Made by a program: the position numbers and the translations under genes. Under the pieces are notes generated by a model. That model saw only the letters and a program-made list of their open reading frames with translations. It had not been told where the DNA came from and did no database searches. A DNA stretch of 64,000 bases from Branchiostoma floridae (taxonomy: Eukaryota > Chordata > Leptocardii > Amphioxiformes > Branchiostomatidae). Location of the stretch: the NCBI RefSeq assembly GCF_000003815.2, contig NC_049996.1, positions 3,300,841 to 3,364,840 of the forward strand, given 5' to 3'. Of this stretch, positions 45,925 through 58,611 are shown piece after piece (positions within the stretch are counted from its first letter, which is position 1; each line of letters opens with the position of its first letter).

Positions 45925-48430
45925 CCTATCTATAGTATGTTCAACAGTGCCTATCTATAGGAGATTTCAATGGCCAAATCACCGCAAAACAGATATGAAA
46001 TTTACATGTCATGATGTAGCTGCCAACAGACTATGGAAGAAACTTACAGTCGCCTACACCACAGCCGACCAATGATGACATCTTGTCAAATTTATCAAGA
46101 AAACATTCCTGGTACTTTGGACTTATCATTTATCATCATATTATGGAAAATGTACATGATTGAAGGTTCATACCATCAACATCAAATTTGCTCACCAAAT
46201 TAACCACCATATATGAAAAGTCAACTCATATATCTTGACCACTAAACTAATTATAGAACACTAGAGAGTTAAAAATGCAGCTAAAATTGAGTTATCAGAA
46301 TGGACTTTTACTAAGTGCATATATCGTTTACTCACCCAGAAATGTATATTGCTAAATATTCACATTTAATAAGAAGCAAATTCTATCATTTGGGGAATAG
46401 AAATTGGCAGAAGTTGCCTTTACCAATAATAATAAAATAGAGATTTTTCGTGCTCGATATTTGATGAAGACATGCAACTACAAAATTTAATGTATTTTAA
46501 ACCTATTTTGAACATCAAAACATGGTATTTGGCTTTAACTGTAAGTTATAACACAAAAAAATGTACTAAAAAAGTATTTAACTCATTGGAAAGCCATTCA
46601 GTACCAAGGAAAGTAATGTAAAATACATTTGGATTTTGAATTATAACAGATCAAACAAACTTTAGTATGATTCAGGAATAATGAACAGAAAAATCACAGT
46701 GCAAAACATAAACGTGAATAATCTAGAAAAATTCAGTTCTCAAAAAATCAAGTCAAATCATAAACACACAATCAAAATCATGACATTTTTCTGTGCATTT
46801 TCACATCCAGCATTAGAATTCTTTTATTGTTGGATCTATTTTTCTGTGTTGACCAACACTTGATGCCATGACTGTGAAAAGTAACAAGTACATAGAAATC
46901 TCACTCATTGAAAAATCTTTCTTGCCTGATCGAGCAAGTTGGGTAGGACATACACATGTACATGAGCTTGCTCAATAGGCTATTTCACTTCCCTGGGATA
47001 ATAGAACAGTTGACTTGTCCAACCCTGACAGCTGTAAAAAAATAAAATATACTCAAAATTTATCATATCTAAAATGCATGTGACACGATTAACAAGTGTT
47101 ACCTTTTTTCCCGCGTACAACCAACTCTAAAACCCTCTCTCCGGAGCTCGTACCAGGCCTACGGGACCCCACAACGATGTGTCCCACTACGCGACCCCCT
47201 CACGGCTAACTACCACGAAATTGGGCCCCGCTCCCATTGTGTACTTTGAGTCATGAATATTTAAATAAAAATGTGTTGCCACTGTCAAAGCCATCATTTC
47301 CCAATATGTTTGTCTGGCCTTTGTCATAAAACTCCATGAAAAATATCATATTTGAAAGAATAGATACCAAATATACATGACTTTGTTTATAATTTTATCC
47401 TAACATGACATATAATATTTGTTTGTTTTTCAATATCATTCAGGTTGTATAGGATAAGTAGGTTTTGGGCAATTATCAAAAACATAATTATAAAGAGCAT
47501 TATATAAATTTGAAAAATATCATTTCAAACAGTCATGTAAAATATTTTTGTCTTTCAAAGTTGCATTTCTTCACAAAGGACATGTATTTTGCTTACTGTG
47601 AAATTTTTTATAAATAAATAAAAATAATATTATATATATTTTGGACCGATTTTGAGTAGAAAGTTTTTGTTAAAACATTGCAAAGCAGTCTTTATATGCG
47701 CATGTGCCATTTTCTTTATGCGTATGAAATACATAAATATGGCTCTGACAACGCTTTCAAAAAGATATGCCAGCAAAGCGAATTAGTGGAAATCCCCACC
47801 ATTTATTTCATCTATTCCGTATGATGACATTACCTTCAAAGTAACGTCCCAGCTAAGCCTTTCTTGATGTAAAGCACGGATAGCTCCATAATGCATACAG
47901 GCTTAGGCTTAGAAAAAGAAATACTGTGTTAACGGTTACCCAACTGAAAAACTTGTCGACCCTAACCTTTTTGGGGGGTCAACTGCATGACGGGACATAA
48001 GATTTTCGACCTGAAATCTGATGAAAAAAAAAAGATTCTGAACAGTCTTGCAATCTAAGAATTTTCTGTCTGTATTTCACAATGGCTTTTTTTACAAGCT
48101 TCCTTTCAACAGTAACTGTTGATGTAAGATTATACTATTAATGTTTGGTAAATATTGTCACTATTTCTTTGCTCATTTTAGATGGCTGACATTACACAAG
48201 TGCTTGAATGTACAATGTTTAATCTGTATGATTAAAATATTAATGTTGAAAATATCAGTTCTTGATGTACAATGTATTTTACTATGCAAGTTATTCCCTT
48301 GGTAAATGAACAGAGACGGGGGCCGACATAGGTTACAAGCCATTGCTGTGGTCATTCTGTGCCCAAAATTGGGGAAAGTTTATTTTCAGTGTTAGGTAGA
48401 TAAATTTTACTTTCTTTGGTGCATTTTAGT
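45925..48430. other. Mostly featureless stretch with one GC-rich patch
   Basis: GCCAACAGACTATGGAAGAA near 46022 could be a decayed LINE C-terminal end. 47105-47245 is an isolated GC- and CpG-rich patch (CCGGAGCTCGTACC, CCCACTACGCGACCCC) with no convincing frame. The remainder is AT-rich. Confidence 0.4.
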
Positions 48431-48434
48431 TTTA

Positions 48435-48797
48435 CAGGGCTCGAAATTCATTTTTGGGATCAGGTGCACTGGTGCACCCAGCTTAAAAAATTGGGTGCAC
48501 CAAAAAATTTTTGAGTGCACCACTTAAATCTAAGTATAATGTAAAAAAAAAACCTAGTAACAAAACTTAGTTACAAGCTACCAAATTCTTAAACAAGTTA
48601 CATGACAGACATTTTTATTATCTTTCTAACACTTAGATGTCAAGAATATGATGTATACTCATACATGATCATATCTTTCCATACATAAACCTAAGAAAAT
48701 ATTTGGGTGCACCCTGTGCACCCACTGAAAAAAATTGGGTGCACAGTTCCAATTTTGGGTGCACTGGGTGCACATGCACCCAGTATTTCGAGCCCTG
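48435..48797 (+). mobile_element. MITE with 5-bp target duplication, copy 2 (hAT5-like)
   Basis: Same family and orientation as 18888-19247, similar over the whole length (363 against 360 bp) with many point differences. The termini are flanked by TTTTA on both sides (48430-48434 and 48798-48802), independent support for a 5-bp duplication. Confidence 0.78.
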
Positions 48798-49329
48798 TTT
48801 TATATTGTTGTACTGTATTTATTGGCCAAAAACTAGAAAAAAAGAAGAGAAAAAAAAAGATGACACTACTTTTTTTCAGGACTAAACCCAGAAACACAAC
48901 ATTGTTTTCTTAGGCCCCTATACTACTAAGTACATGTACGTGAGCGTCTGTCACTGTTGTTTGCGCAATGTTAAGTGCAGTATTATACCCGCATGTGTGG
49001 GGATGTGCACGGCATAACAATTAACCAACATTCCAACCTTTTAACCTTCAATAAACTAAGGTAGTCTTGCAGCACCAAAACTGTTTACTCACCTAAAATG
49101 TTAGCATTTGAAAGGTTAATTTGAAATTGTCCAAAATCTGATCAGAAATTGAGAAAAATTAGTCTATATTTTCCCACAGTTTTCCAACAAAAGAAAGTAA
49201 GGCTGTGTATTTGTGGAAGTGACTGCTGCAGTGTTTTTTTGTGTGTGCAAAATATTAATTGGATAGAATTTAGCCAAAAGAAATATGTAAACTATTTGTT
49301 CAACAACCGATGCTAGCTTATTTTTTGGT

Positions 49330-49640
49330 TCAAAATGCTCCATACACTACCAAAAATGCTTTTTCTTGTTTATCTTGTTTTGTTTCCTCACAGAAAATTT
49401 TTCTTCCAGGAAGAAATTATTCTGTCCCCAAGAAATCTTAAAAAAATGTGCTTGTCCTTGTGGCAAGCAAATTTTTGCTTGTCAAGTTTTTGAGAAAATT
49501 TGAGATTTGTTTTCTTGTATTTCTTAAAATGCCTCTTCTTGTTTATCTTGTTTTGCTTCCTCACAGAAAAGTTATCTTCCAGGAAGAAAAAAATTCTTGT
49601 ATTTCTTAAGAGTTGAATCTGGTTAGAAAAAAACAAGAAT
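49330..49640 (+). repeat. Tandem duplication, about 175-bp spacing
   Basis: CTTGTTTATCTTGTTTTG(T/C)TTCCTCACAG and CTTCCAGGAAGAA occur at about 49365-49420 and 49538-49590. Confidence 0.7.
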
Positions 49641-50089
49641 TTGTAGAATTTTTTCCTTCATCATAAGAAAATTTAAGAAGATTTTGCTTATATGTCTAAA
49701 AAAAATTTGTGGATTCTCGTTTTGCTTGAATTTTATTCTCAATTTTCTTCCTGCAATAATATTTTTCTTCATATAAGAATTGTCCATGGGGTAAGCAAAA
49801 TAAGAAAAAAATCATTTTTGGTACTGTATTGGCAGAGGAAACTGTCTAACAGATGGAAGTTTTCCACCAATATAGACAATTATGTTACAGCACTAACTGG
49901 GACCTTAATCAAATTAACAACTGTCAAGACAATTAGTATAGAAGCATGGATTGACACTAAGTGTATGTGGGGCTATCACACAAAACCAAACCTTCTTTCT
50001 CTATCTCTCCCTCTAGTAGACTGACATTAGCTATATTTTCATTGTCAGCACAGCACTTTTACTCAAACATTTTATGTATGTTTCAATTT

Positions 50090-50480
50090 CAATAAGAGAG
50101 TGAGAGGGATCTAGACAGAGGGAGAGAAAGAGAGATCCAGCACGAGAGAAAGAAATCTAGGGAGAGAGGGATCTAGAGAGAAAGAGATCTAGAGAGAGGG
50201 AGATCTACAGAGAGATAGAGATCTACAGAGAGATCCAGAGAGAGAAAGAACGATCATTTGAGAGAGAGATCTCGAGAGAGGGAGAGAGAGAGAGATCCAG
50301 CACGAGAGAAAGAAATCTAGAGAGAGAGGGATCTAGAGAGAAAGAGATCTCGAGAGAGGGAGATCTACAGAGAGATAGAGATCTACAGAGAGATCCAGAG
50401 AGAGAAAGAACGATCATTTGAGAGAGAGAGAGAGGGGGAGAGAGAGAGAGAGAGAGAGAGATCTGAAGGAGAACTACAGA
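50090..50480 (+). repeat. GA-rich satellite with about 160-bp duplicated block
   Basis: Dense GAGAGA with GATCT interruptions. The block from GATCCAGCACGAGAGAAAGA to GAACGATCATTTGAGAGAGA occurs twice (about 50131-50268 and 50290-50431). A purine-only tract of this length can form triplex DNA. Confidence 0.9.
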
Positions 50481-50489
50481 GAGAGAAAT

Positions 50490-52675
50490 CTAGACAGAAG
50501 TCTGCAGAACATGGGGAATTTAAAGGAAATTTGATAAAAATTAATACTACTACTACTACACTACTACCTTCATGATGTTTTCAATGAAAGTACACACAAA
50601 TTCACAATGACAGTAAGACAGGGCATGTCTGCTCATACGTGAAGCGTTCACAGTCAGCTTACAAAAACAAAATTACTGCTGAATATTTCATTATTTACAG
50701 TATTTTGATATTATCCAACGGTCTTACTATCAGAAGACTGTGCATTCTAATAACAAATACACATTTTTATCAGTCTGCATATTTCCATACATGGTCCTTA
50801 GGGATGATTTTACTACTTTCGCCGACTAATGGAAAAATCACCAACCGCGACACACGCCCAAATTTGGACATTTGGATCCCCCTATTCTGGAATGTGTAGA
50901 TAATAAACACCTGAAGATATGATAAACAAATTGTTGTTGTTATTGTTTATTCTATGGTCTTTGTAAAGTTAGGAAATACAAACTGAGGGCAAAATGAATA
51001 CTAGTATATTAAGGAATTTCTATTTTTTTCATGCTTAGAAAAGTTTTGCAACATTATTGACAAAAAAACTGCCTTTTTCATTTCCATTTCCATACAAGCC
51101 ATATCAAAACATGAAATAATTACGATTTTTCACAAATTTAGAAGATATTTTACCTTCTAAATGTTTTCAAATTTTACAACAGTTACCCCTTGTATTACAT
51201 TGTGTACCTCTCTCAGCATAATGTAATACCTCACTTTTAGTGTAATAAAAATTGATGTCTTAGACAAAAAACAGATACCAATGAGGACAATGTATAAAAA
51301 GAGTAGAAAATACATATTGATTAATACATTTCACTACAGATGTACTTTTGGAATTATAAGGACATTTTCCAACATTTGAATATTTTCAGAAATCTCTCGG
51401 GACATATAGAATATGTTGGTAATTATGAGGGTGGTAGTGGTCACCAAAAATGAAACTCATAAACTTTAATGTCATATAAATAATGCAACTTTTGTAATAT
51501 TCATCAGGATTGATGTGAACATGATAACATATTAGATCCTAATTTATGATAACTATCAAAAGCAGTATTTCATATCATTATCATCTTCTGTTATCAAATA
51601 CATGGATATCATGTCATGGTGAATTATGATGACCAATATAATTTTGATTCTCCTTTGACCAAATTTTCAGCATCATGTTCATTATAAAAAAAAAACATAT
51701 TGTAATAATATCGTCCTGTGTTATCAAATTCTTAAAGGCACATTTTATGGATACAAGATCGACCAAATTCAGCCAAAATTTCATCACAAATTAACCAAAA
51801 AAAGAACAATTTAATGATAATCCAGTATCTGAGTAGCCCCCCATACAGACCCATGTATTACACATTATGAGAATGGTACCTACCTAAAGTATTGACTTAT
51901 TATAACACTAACTCTTAACCATTAACTCTAGAAAGGCAACATTCTCATTAAAATACAGAACATTTTCCCGTTATGGTAACCTTTTGTCAAGCTTCTCACA
52001 CACAACACTAACCATTGGGCTCACACTATAGTATTGCATGCAAGTAAAAAAATTGTTCAACTTGATATTTGCAATATACATGAAATTGATGATAATCCTA
52101 ATAGCAATACAGTTCTAAGCTCTGATTGGGTCCTGACAGAAGAAGAAATAAAAAGAACACACCAGCAAAAAAAAAAAACATAAAGCAAATGTCATGACAA
52201 ATATGTTGAAGGTATAATATTTGATCCGAAAACTCCACCTACCTCATACTCACACATGCCTTCCTATAGCTTCCAGTAACAAGCTAAATCTTCCAGGAAT
52301 TCAAACCAACCTGTTTAGATTTGTTTTCCTCCCTCGTATTTCCCGGGATTCCCTTGGGAGATGAGCTCATAATGGAAAGTTAGCAAGCCGCGAAACTATC
52401 TGTCGCGCAGAAATACAATGTAGGTGTGGAAATGACCGGGCGTGCGCTCAGGACTGTGCAAGAGTAGGGGAATTTTCAGAATCATTATCACTTGATGATT
52501 TTGGGAAAGAGCAACTGTTGGCAAATGATAGATTCAGATCATGGACATTTACCCACTAATAGTATTAAAACGTGTGACGTTTCATTATCCACTGAGTCAG
52601 ACTCAAAAGAAGATGGTACAACTCCCAGTTATGTACATGATAATATTAGACATATATTTATTCTATAGATCTATT
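50490..52675. other. AT-rich non-coding stretch
   Basis: No supported feature; a CpG-richer patch lies at about 52385-52450. Confidence 0.5.
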
Positions 52676-52680
52676 CTATA

Positions 52681-52904
52681 ACGCTAGTTCACCTTTATCC
52701 GTTGGGTAACCTAAATCCGTTGTTTTCAAAGCTGGGTATTTGCAGATATCACGTCCATTGACGGTAGTTTTCAACATGCTAAATTTCCCAAATATTGTGG
52801 CTATTTTCAAAATATTGCAGTGTCCATCGACTTGATGACCCTAAATATTCTGGTTTTGAAAACAACGGATATGGGCTACACCACAAATAAAGGTGAACTA
52901 GCGT
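52681..52904. mobile_element. Short TA-flanked MITE with ACGCTAGTTCACC termini
   Basis: Left end ACGCTAGTTCACCTTTAT is the reverse complement of the right end at 52887-52904, and TA lies outside each. Inner TTTTCAAA and ACAACGGAT segments also mirror each other. It contains no gene. TA duplication suggests Tc1/mariner-type mobilisation. Confidence 0.75.
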
Positions 52905-53054
52905 TAGATAATTGCACCTTTTTACGTTCAGATTTTTTTAACAATCTTTCTTTTTATACCCAGACCATTAATAACTATATGAAAACTGCTTTCTTTATAT
53001 ATATATTATGTAATATTTAAAAGTAGTTTAAAAAAAATGCCTACTTAAATTATA

Positions 53055-53330
53055 ACACAAGATATCAAAACCATACGTTCTGCTACTGTAACAGAAATGT
53101 AGAATGTCATTAGGGGCCCATTATTGAACTTTCCTTTCCTTTTGCCAACCCCTATATCCATTTACCAAATATCATCAGGATCCATCCAAGGCTTCTCGAG
53201 TTATCCTTTCCACACACACACAAACACACAGACAGACACACACACGCACTCACATGCATGCACTCACACACAACACACACACACAAAAATAATGGCACCT
53301 AAAACATAACCTTCTTGCCAAAGGAAAATA
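53055..53330 (+). repeat. CTGCTGCAGTACC dispersed repeat with (CA)n end
   Basis: TTCTGCTACTGTAACAGAAA, ATTAGGGGCCCATTATTGAA, ATCAGGATCCATCCAAGGCT, a CA-rich tract at 53208-53285 and CTTCTTGCCAAAGGAAAATA at the end. Confidence 0.68.
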
Positions 53331-53574
53331 ACAAGCTCTAAATACATATAAAATGACATGTCATTCTTTGTTGTCGTGTGGATTCCATCACACTGATCTC
53401 TCTTTAGTTGTAAAATAAATGAAGTACATCTTTATGTCCCTTTTACTACATGCTCATGTATGGGATGTGACACTGGGGTGCTGTAACATTGACAAGGGGA
53501 ATAAAAGATCTCCTGAACATGTAACACAAAACTGATGCCTTCATTTAACCAAATCAATATACCGTAAATCGTGT

Positions 53575-54330
53575 AACAGTTGCACGAGTTTCAATTTTTG
53601 CATGCTGGTGCACACAGTCAAAAATTAGGTGCACAATTTTGTTTGCACAAAAGTGCATAATAGTGCACCGTGCACAATTCAAGCCCAGGAACAAGTTGAA
53701 AAGCACCAATGAAAAGACAGATGACACCAATACTAACCCCACATTTTCACATCTAAATTTATCGCGACGTATTCGAATTTAGATTACCTTTTACAAAATT
53801 TAGGTGCACAGATGCAATTTTGGTCGCACAAAAGTGCACAATTATACAACCAGTATTTCAAGCCTTTCAACATGTTGAAAACAACCCAATGAAAAGACAG
53901 ATGACACCAATACTAACCCAACATCATTTTCACAAGTAAATTCATCGCGACGCATTACAATTTAGATTGCCTTTTACAAATTTCGGTGCATAGCTGCAAT
54001 TTTGGGTGCACAAATAAAAGTGCATAATTGTGCACTGTGCACACTTCAAGCCCAGCAACACCAAGTTCAAAATAACCAATGAAAAGACAGAGGACACCAA
54101 AATCGTTTTCACATGTAAATTCATCCTAACGCATAACAATTTATATTAGCTTTTAAAAAATTTAGGACTGGTGCGCAGCTGCAATTTTGGTCGCACAAAA
54201 GTGCACAATTCTGCACCCAGTATCTCAAACCCAGCAACAACAAGTTGAAAGCCACCAATGAAAAGACAGATGACACCAATACTAACCCAACATCATTTTC
54301 ACATGTAAATTCGTCGCGACGCATTACAAT
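53575..54330 (+). repeat. Tandem array, about 186-bp unit x 4, built from MITE-end sequence
   Basis: Each unit has a GGTGCACA/GTGCATAATTGTGCAC segment, a CAAGCCCAGCAACAA-type segment, an AATGAAAAGACAGATGACAC stretch and a TCATCGCGACGCATTACAAT stretch. The TGCACCCAGTATCTCAAACCC part at about 54210 resembles the right end of the 5-bp-duplication MITEs. The last unit runs into a CpG-rich stretch (54350-54480). Confidence 0.75.
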
Positions 54331-54349
54331 TTATATTAGCTTTTACACC

Positions 54350-54485
54350 CCCGTCATCTTTTCTATTCCCGCGCGACGGTCTCGCCGCGATTTTCGTAAT
54401 GACCGAAAAAATTGGGTCAACGCCTCGCTAATAACGGTAAAGGTCACCTTCATGAGGATTGATTCGCGGGAAAAACGAGGATAAA
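54350..54485. other. Small CpG-rich patch
   Basis: CCCGCGCGACGGTCTCGCCG and nearby CpGs contrast with the flanks directly after a tandem array. Short frames on both strands; no gene recognised. Confidence 0.35.
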
Positions 54486-55360
54486 AGATGCGGAGATGAG
54501 ATGACTTGTTCCGTATGAGTTGGACGGCAGAATTTATTACAAAGAATGGAAAGGTCATGTATGATGTAGAGAAATGGGGAATGGGCATTCTGTAGAAGAT
54601 ATCAAAGAAAACATTTACTTAAGAGCAACAAGACATCTATCCTGTTCCTTGAATAAACATTTTTGCGTATCATACTTCCTTGATGTCTAATCTTTATTGA
54701 TACACATGTATCAGTAGGAAAAAATTCTTGACAAAGTTATGACAAAAATGCCAACAAAGAAAAATATTCCAGAATTATATCAAATACCATAATTTACTAC
54801 TATGTAGTAGTTATAAGTAGTACATGTGTATCCGAAATATAAAAGAATTTATCTCCAATTCAAGATCCATACACAAAGAAAACTGGTATCAAAACAGTCT
54901 TAGGAAATACTGTACATCATGAAACAAATGGTTTAAAAATTTGTGTACTCCCGTACTACAACAGTTACTCCAAAATTAAGTCCCTGCAAACATTAAACGA
55001 TTAACAGTAGGAAATACATGCAGTTTGCTTCACAAAAGATGGTCAAAGCACTGAAAACCCCCCTTTTCCTGTAAAACAATTTCAACACTATACCAAATGT
55101 TTCAACACTTGTCTACAGTACTTAATCACCTATCCAGACATGCAAGCCCCATAGGATATAGTGATTCCAATAACTTCTACTTCCACAGACCCCCCTCTAG
55201 GGAGCAATGGTCTGATTACCCCATCTGTTGCCATGGCAACAAGGGAGCAACCAGTGATGCAGAAGATGTGTTCATTTCAACAGGCTGAGATAAGATAGAT
55301 GAATTCAGACTGTACCATGTTAGGAATATATGGAGGGGGACACTAAAGTTCAGTGTTTTA

Positions 55361-55643
55361 CTTTTAGCCAGCCTGAATTTTTTTTCGCCCTAAATTTTGA
55401 ATGGAAATCCTTCCAAAAGCGTGACGATCCTAGGGGGTCCGTTTGTGTGCTATCTGAGAAATTTTGAAATCTAGACCCTTTGAAATGCTACTTCCTTTAT
55501 TTTGAGGAGCAAATTTTGCTGGTAAACTCAGCTTGGTCATATTGTTTGTCCGTCACAGGGGACGGAATTGGGCAAAATTTTTGTCCGTCCTCGGCAGCAA
55601 AATTCTGTCAAAAAACAGAAGGACGGACGCTGGCTAGAGCCCT
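55361..55643 (+). mobile_element. Degraded relative of the CAGGGCTTTAGCCAGC hAT MITE
   Basis: The left end retains TTTTAGCCAGC and the right end GGACGCTGGCTAGAGCCCT, matching 23857-24219. Inner sequence (TTTTGTCCGTC, CGGACGCTGGC) is also shared. The first bases of the left terminus are gone and no duplication is visible. Confidence 0.6.
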
Positions 55644-55664
55644 TCGCTAAACCAATTAAAGGTC

Positions 55665-55935
55665 AAGATAGTTCAATAGCCATTTTTAGGCCATAGGGAC
55701 AGTGGGATGTTATCCACTACAAATGTATGTCTAGGGTACAGTATTGGAAGGTGGAGCCCATCCCTCTCCTTCCACTACCTTTAACCTCCCCAACCGAAGT
55801 CAGGTACCTATTTTTACACCTGGGTGTAGTGAATAAAGTCATGTTATGTGCCTTTCTCTAGTACACAGCGTATAGCCGGGAATCAAACCAGTGACCTCTT
55901 GATCTTTCGTCCGTTAGGCCACTTGGCTATTTGAT
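55665..55935 (-). mobile_element. tRNA-derived SINE, AACAACCCACTG family, near full length
   Basis: Minus strand: A-box-like AGTGGCCTAACGG, B box GGTTTGATTCCCGG, body CACTACACCCAGGTGTAAAA, then GTGGAAGGAGAGGGATGGGC and GGATAACATCCCACTGTCCC. Length about 270 bp. This is the most complete copy of the family and defines its layout. Confidence 0.8.
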
Positions 55936-56214
55936 ACTGAAGCAATGCAAATAATCTGAATAGTATTGCTGGCTAGTTTGTTTATTGTAAAATCATGCCA
56001 TGTTTTTAATCACAACAGTGACCCAGCCATAGACACACATTTTCCTTTTACTGCTCCTCCCTAAATATCTTAGTCTAGGCCTCACCAAATAATTTCCTTG
56101 GTTCTTGGCACATTTCCAAGTAAAATTCTAGGTAGAAAACACAATTAAAATAGAAGGCTAGAACTAGTAGGAGAAAATCGTGCACCTGAATATAGACATG
56201 GTCAAGACCTGAAA

Positions 56215-56585
56215 CCAGTCTTTTTGCCAGGCATGCATCCAGGCATCATTAAAACAATCTAGACATGCTTTTTCTTAAAATAACAAGAAATTGGATGCAC
56301 TAGACAAGATATTGGAAGCACTAGACACTCTTACACTGGGGAGCAGATCCTCTGACAAGTATGAAATTCTGATTGACCAGGGATGCTACTAAGTCATCTG
56401 TGATCACAGTCTTCTACTGTGACCTCTTTGACAGTATTTTGGCCCCTCAGGATACTTCAGAATGAACCATTTTCACTTGATATTCTTGAAAACTCTGTAC
56501 CATGGAAGATGGATGCCCTCAGATCTCCTTACAATAGTGACGCCTATATCACTAAGTCTTACTGCGACTCACCAAGAAATTTGGA
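56215..56585 (+). repeat. Dispersed 350-bp repeat, copy 2
   Basis: Same order of blocks as 44100-44450 (AAGAAATTGGATGCAC, GATCCTCTGACAAGTATGAA, TTCTGATTGACCAGGGATGC, CATGGAAGATGGATGCCCTC, GCGACTCACCAAGAAATTTG), with many substitutions and indels. Confidence 0.7.
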
Positions 56586-57139
56586 CCCCCTATATAGTAA
56601 AATCCTAACTAAAACTTTGGTAAGAGTCTGCCTGAAACTGCATAATTATCAAATTTCTCCTCAAACTCTGTTTTTATGCTGATCTTTCAGTTTATCATAC
56701 ATGTACAATGTGAATTATTTCAAATCCCGAACAAACAGAATTCATTCAAACAATTTATGAGACATTTGTTGGCAAAAGCTAGTCATGAATATTTGCCTCA
56801 AACAATCATTGATTCAAAAATAAGAACACAGGGTACTTCTTACACATTATATAACTACATCTCAAGCTTAAAGAACCCACCACACTTAAAGAGTAGGGGT
56901 CCTTCCCAGTGTAAGTGGATCAAAAAAATCTGTCTGGATATGCAGCTAGTACAAACCCAGTGTGCTATGCCATGAAGTTGTTCACCAGATATGCAACACA
57001 AACAATCAAATAAACAAAATGTACCTGTTTCCATCTCCAACCTTGGAATATGTGCGCCCTCCGATTTCGATGCACCAAAAACGCTTTTTCCATAATATTA
57101 CCTCAAAACTGGTACCAGTTCAGAATCAAACCATCTAAC

Positions 57140-57840
57140 TCCTACCAAAAAGCAGTTACTCAAGCAACTAGATACGATTTTGGAAACGGTCAGACGCTTC
57201 AGATAGTAGCCACTATCTTTCGTCAGTGAAAATACTGAAAAGATCTAGAAGAAACTGTTTTTTAATACCCTAACTATAAATGCAAAAGAGCTGAAGACAA
57301 TTTGTATTGTCCAATAGGAAAGAAGGTTAGACAAAGTCAAGACAATTTTGGATTCCGATTCCCAACTCCTACCACTTTGAAACACTCGGCATTCGGTTAC
57401 GCTCATATCTCCATATAGATACTGGTATAGACTTATGAAATATGGGATATGTGGGTCAACATTTATAAATAGATACTGGCCGCATCTTTTATATGCTGGA
57501 TCATCAAGTTTCAAGTCAGGATACTCCAAATGACCTCAAATGAATGGAGTAAAAACTAGGAGTTACAGGAAGGTTACAAATGGATTATTTGGTGTAATAT
57601 CTTTTTTTTTCAAAAGTGAATGTGATATTGATCCATATTTCATAGTTTAATCTATAGGATAAATCTGTTCTCCAACTAGATCTATTTTGCATATCAATTC
57701 ATAGCTAGGAAATAAAAACTCTCTCCAACAACATTTCTCCAGTGTCACTGATGAAAGATATCAGATGGTGTCTGACACATCTGACCGTTTCCAAAATCAT
57801 ATCAAGTTGCTTGAGTAACTGCTTTTCGGCATATGATATT
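57140..57840. mobile_element. Long inverted-repeat element of the TTTTGGAAACG family
   Basis: Left arm about 57150-57240 (AGCAGTTACTCAAGCAACTA, GATTTTGGAAACGGTCAGAC) is inverted at about 57738-57835 (CTGACCGTTTCCAAAATCAT, CAAGTTGCTTGAGTAACTGC). Between lie about 500 bp with no recognisable gene. Arms are about 85-95 bp with several mismatches. Confidence 0.7.
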
Positions 57841-57879
57841 GAACCAGTTAAGCCCATTGAAGAGCTAGTCTTCCACTGG

Positions 57880-58115
57880 TTGTGACAGAGAGGACAGATG
57901 CTATGTACAGTATTTACAGGTACATTGCACCGGGGAAATTCCCCAGCTCTTTTTGACAAGCACAATGAACAGTGGACCACGGCTTAACGTCCCGTCCTAA
58001 GGACTGCAACCCTTTCCAGTAGCGTGCATGTCGGGTGAGCGAAACAGCCGGAAATCGAACTCACGGCTTCTAGTTCCAGAGACAGGGCCGCTAACGACTA
58101 TGCAGGCTAACCTAT
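57880..58115 (-). mobile_element. tRNA-derived SINE, GTCCTAAGGAC family, copy 2
   Basis: Same layout as 43351-43608: B box GAGTTCGATTTCCGG, body CGACATGCACGCTACTGGAA, then GTCCTTAGGACGGGACGTTA and GCTTGTCAAAAAGAGCTGGG. It lies next to the inverted-repeat element at 57140-57840. Confidence 0.75.
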
Positions 58116-58572
58116 TGTTGAAATGTAAAGGGTCTAGAACAACACCAAAACACTGCTCAAAACTGTATATTCTTCAGTAAAAGTCTCAAAGGATACCAAA
58201 ACTCTTTAACATAATCTATCAAGTACCTTGAGTACACAAATGATCACCAAAGCTATCATACATTTACATTACAAAACAGAAAATTCACATCTATGTATAA
58301 CACATTGCTGGTAATTGGTATAGTTGTTGCACTAGCGCCCCACGTTGGTTAGAAATGGTACTGCACCCACCTGGTAAGACTGGTTGCTGTCTGCTGTCTG
58401 TAATGACAAAGAGTATGACAATAAGCAATGTTTCACTTGTGTAAAGCATCAACATTATGTGCCAATCCTTATACAGTCAAACCTGCCTAAGAAGACCACA
58501 CAAGGGACCATAAAAATCAGGTATTCTTAATGCTTATGTCAATGGGTAAAATCACAGTATCTATATACAATG

Positions 58573-58611
58573 TATGTCACAGTAGAGATCACGATCCAGT
58601 AGAATCGCCAA
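58573..58611 (+). repeat. Left arm of a perfect 39-bp inverted repeat at the gap
   Basis: This arm includes GTCACAGTAGAGATCACGAT and is the exact reverse complement of 59299-59337. The next bases outside the arms differ. Confidence 0.9.

Noticed and set aside
47105-47245. An isolated GC-rich patch considered as an exon.
   Set aside because: Frames are short (about 33 codons at most) and no acceptor/donor pair brackets them.
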